Shown here: positions 13,576 to 14,053 of the stretch, piece by piece | Numbering within the stretch: the stretch's first letter is position 1 | Layout: the number at the start of each line of letters is the position of its first letter | Assembly (NCBI GenBank): GCA_041493035.1 | Contig: JBGPYB010000124.1 | Coordinates: 1-14,053 of the forward strand | DNA length: 14,053 bases | Direction of reading: 5' to 3' | Origin: JBGPYB01 sp041493035 | Lineage (GTDB): Bacteria; Acidobacteriota; Vicinamibacteria; Fen-336 | Position numbers and translations under genes: made by a program | Notes under the pieces: model-generated | What the model was told of the DNA's origin: nothing | Databases searched by the model: none | The model's input: only the letters and a program-made list of their open reading frames with translations

Positions 13576-14053
13576 ATCGGCCTTACACAGCACTCCGCCA
13601 CCGGGACTTCCGGTGGCTCTGGCTTTCGCAGTTCGTGTCCCAGACCGGCTCCCAGATGCAGGTCGTGGCCATCAACTGGCACATCTACCTGCTGACCCAT
13701 TCGGCGCTGGCCCTGGGTTTCGTCGGCTTGACGCGGGTCGTCCCCATCATCCTGTTCTCGCTCTGGGGCGGGATCGTCGCCGATCGGCGCGATCGCCGCA
13801 GCGTGATGCTCGCCACCCAGAGTGCCATGGCCGTGGTATCGCTCGGTCTCGCCTTCCTCGCCGCCCGTGGCCACGCCGCCGTGTGGGCCATCTACGCCCT
13901 CAACGCCATCCACGCGGCGGCCACGGCCTTCGATAACCCCGCCCGGCAGGCACTCGTCCCGCGTCTCGTCCCCCGCGAGGACTTGCCCGGTGCTCTCTCC
14001 CTCAACCTCACCATGTTCCACCTGGCCATGATCGGGGGGCCGGGTCTCGCCGG
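13572..14053 (+). CDS. MFS transporter (MFS_3/EntS-like), 5' fragment
   Basis: First 160 residues; the gene runs off the right end. It starts at GTG 13572 overlapping the mccB stop by 4 bases; the weak CAGGA just upstream suggests that reinitiation after mccB drives translation. Begins MNRPYTALRHRDFRWLWLSQF, a common opening of this MFS subgroup. Four membrane helices are visible (about 14-38, 46-68, 79-98, 103-121), with MFS motif A between TM2 and TM3 (GGIVADRRDRRSVM, 66-79). AFDNPARQALVPRLVP (119-134) follows TM4, as in members related to the enterobactin exporter EntS. Substrate cannot be predicted. Overlap with mccB implies co-expression with leucine catabolism, though functional linkage is unproven. 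Confidence 0.9.
   Translation, partial: MNRPYTALRHRDFRWLWLSQFVSQTGSQMQVVAINWHIYLLTHSALALGFVGLTRVVPIILFSLWGGIVADRRDRRSVMLATQSAMAVVSLGLAFLAARGHAAVWAIYALNAIHAAATAFDNPARQALVPRLVPREDLPGALSLNLTMFHLAMIGGPGLA

Noticed and set aside
11680..13593. 637-residue open frame on the - strand opposite mccB
   Set aside because: It is antisense to a fully conserved carboxylase gene; such long shadows are expected in GC-rich codon usage and the translation matches no family.
13613..13936. Out-of-frame 107-residue + strand open frame near the right end
   Set aside because: The overlapping frame starting at GTG 13572 encodes a clear MFS transporter with motif A, so this is a shadow.

Overview
The window is a gene-dense stretch (no gap above about 125 bases) of a GC-rich bacterial chromosome. 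It holds 16 complete genes plus a gene fragment at each end. The mix (an Ala-rich secreted carboxypeptidase-regulatory/TPR protein, a DUF2079 membrane protein, a DivIVA-like protein beside yggS/yggT, and heterotrophic histidine, agmatine and leucine catabolism) suggests an aerobic diderm heterotroph, perhaps Acidobacteriota or a related GC-rich lineage. That placement is inference; no marker gene in the window fixes the phylum. I see no tRNA, rRNA, CRISPR array, insertion sequence or phage gene.

Left block (1-6192, all + strand): the 3' end of queC (queuosine biosynthesis), then a tightly packed run of a secreted TPR protein, yggS (PLP homeostasis), yggT (membrane protein), a DivIVA-domain protein, yggU (DUF167), hutI (imidazolonepropionase) and an ABC-2 ATPase/permease pair. 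Most neighbours overlap by 1-4 bases (ATGA, GTGA, TTGA junctions), so they are probably co-transcribed and translationally coupled. The core order yggS-yggT-divIVA-yggU merges the Bacillus ylmE-ylmG-divIVA order with the E. coli yggS-yggT-yggU order. hutI sits here without other hut genes.

Middle block: a small DUF1330 gene (- strand) is divergent from a DUF2079 integral membrane protein (+ strand). The latter converges, with overlapping stop codons, on a three-gene - strand operon. That operon runs aguB (N-carbamoylputrescine amidase), aguA (agmatine deiminase), then a HAD-family hydrolase. aguA plus aguB convert agmatine to putrescine.

Right block (10804-14053, + strand): an ArsR-family regulator with a perfect 16-bp palindrome inside its promoter is translationally coupled to an SRPBCC/NTF2-like fusion protein. 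Then come an acyl-CoA carboxylase beta subunit (methylcrotonyl-CoA carboxylase type, leucine degradation) and the 5' part of an MFS transporter overlapping it.

A recurrent regulatory theme is visible. Four operon-head genes (DUF2079, aguB, arsR, mccB) lack a Shine-Dalgarno but have a -10-like hexamer 6-10 bases before the start codon, which suggests leaderless mRNAs. Two genes inside the left operon instead have hairpins directly abutting strong Shine-Dalgarno sequences. I found no clearly novel defence or mobile system; the best leads are these regulatory patterns, the hybrid cell-envelope cluster and the fusion protein.
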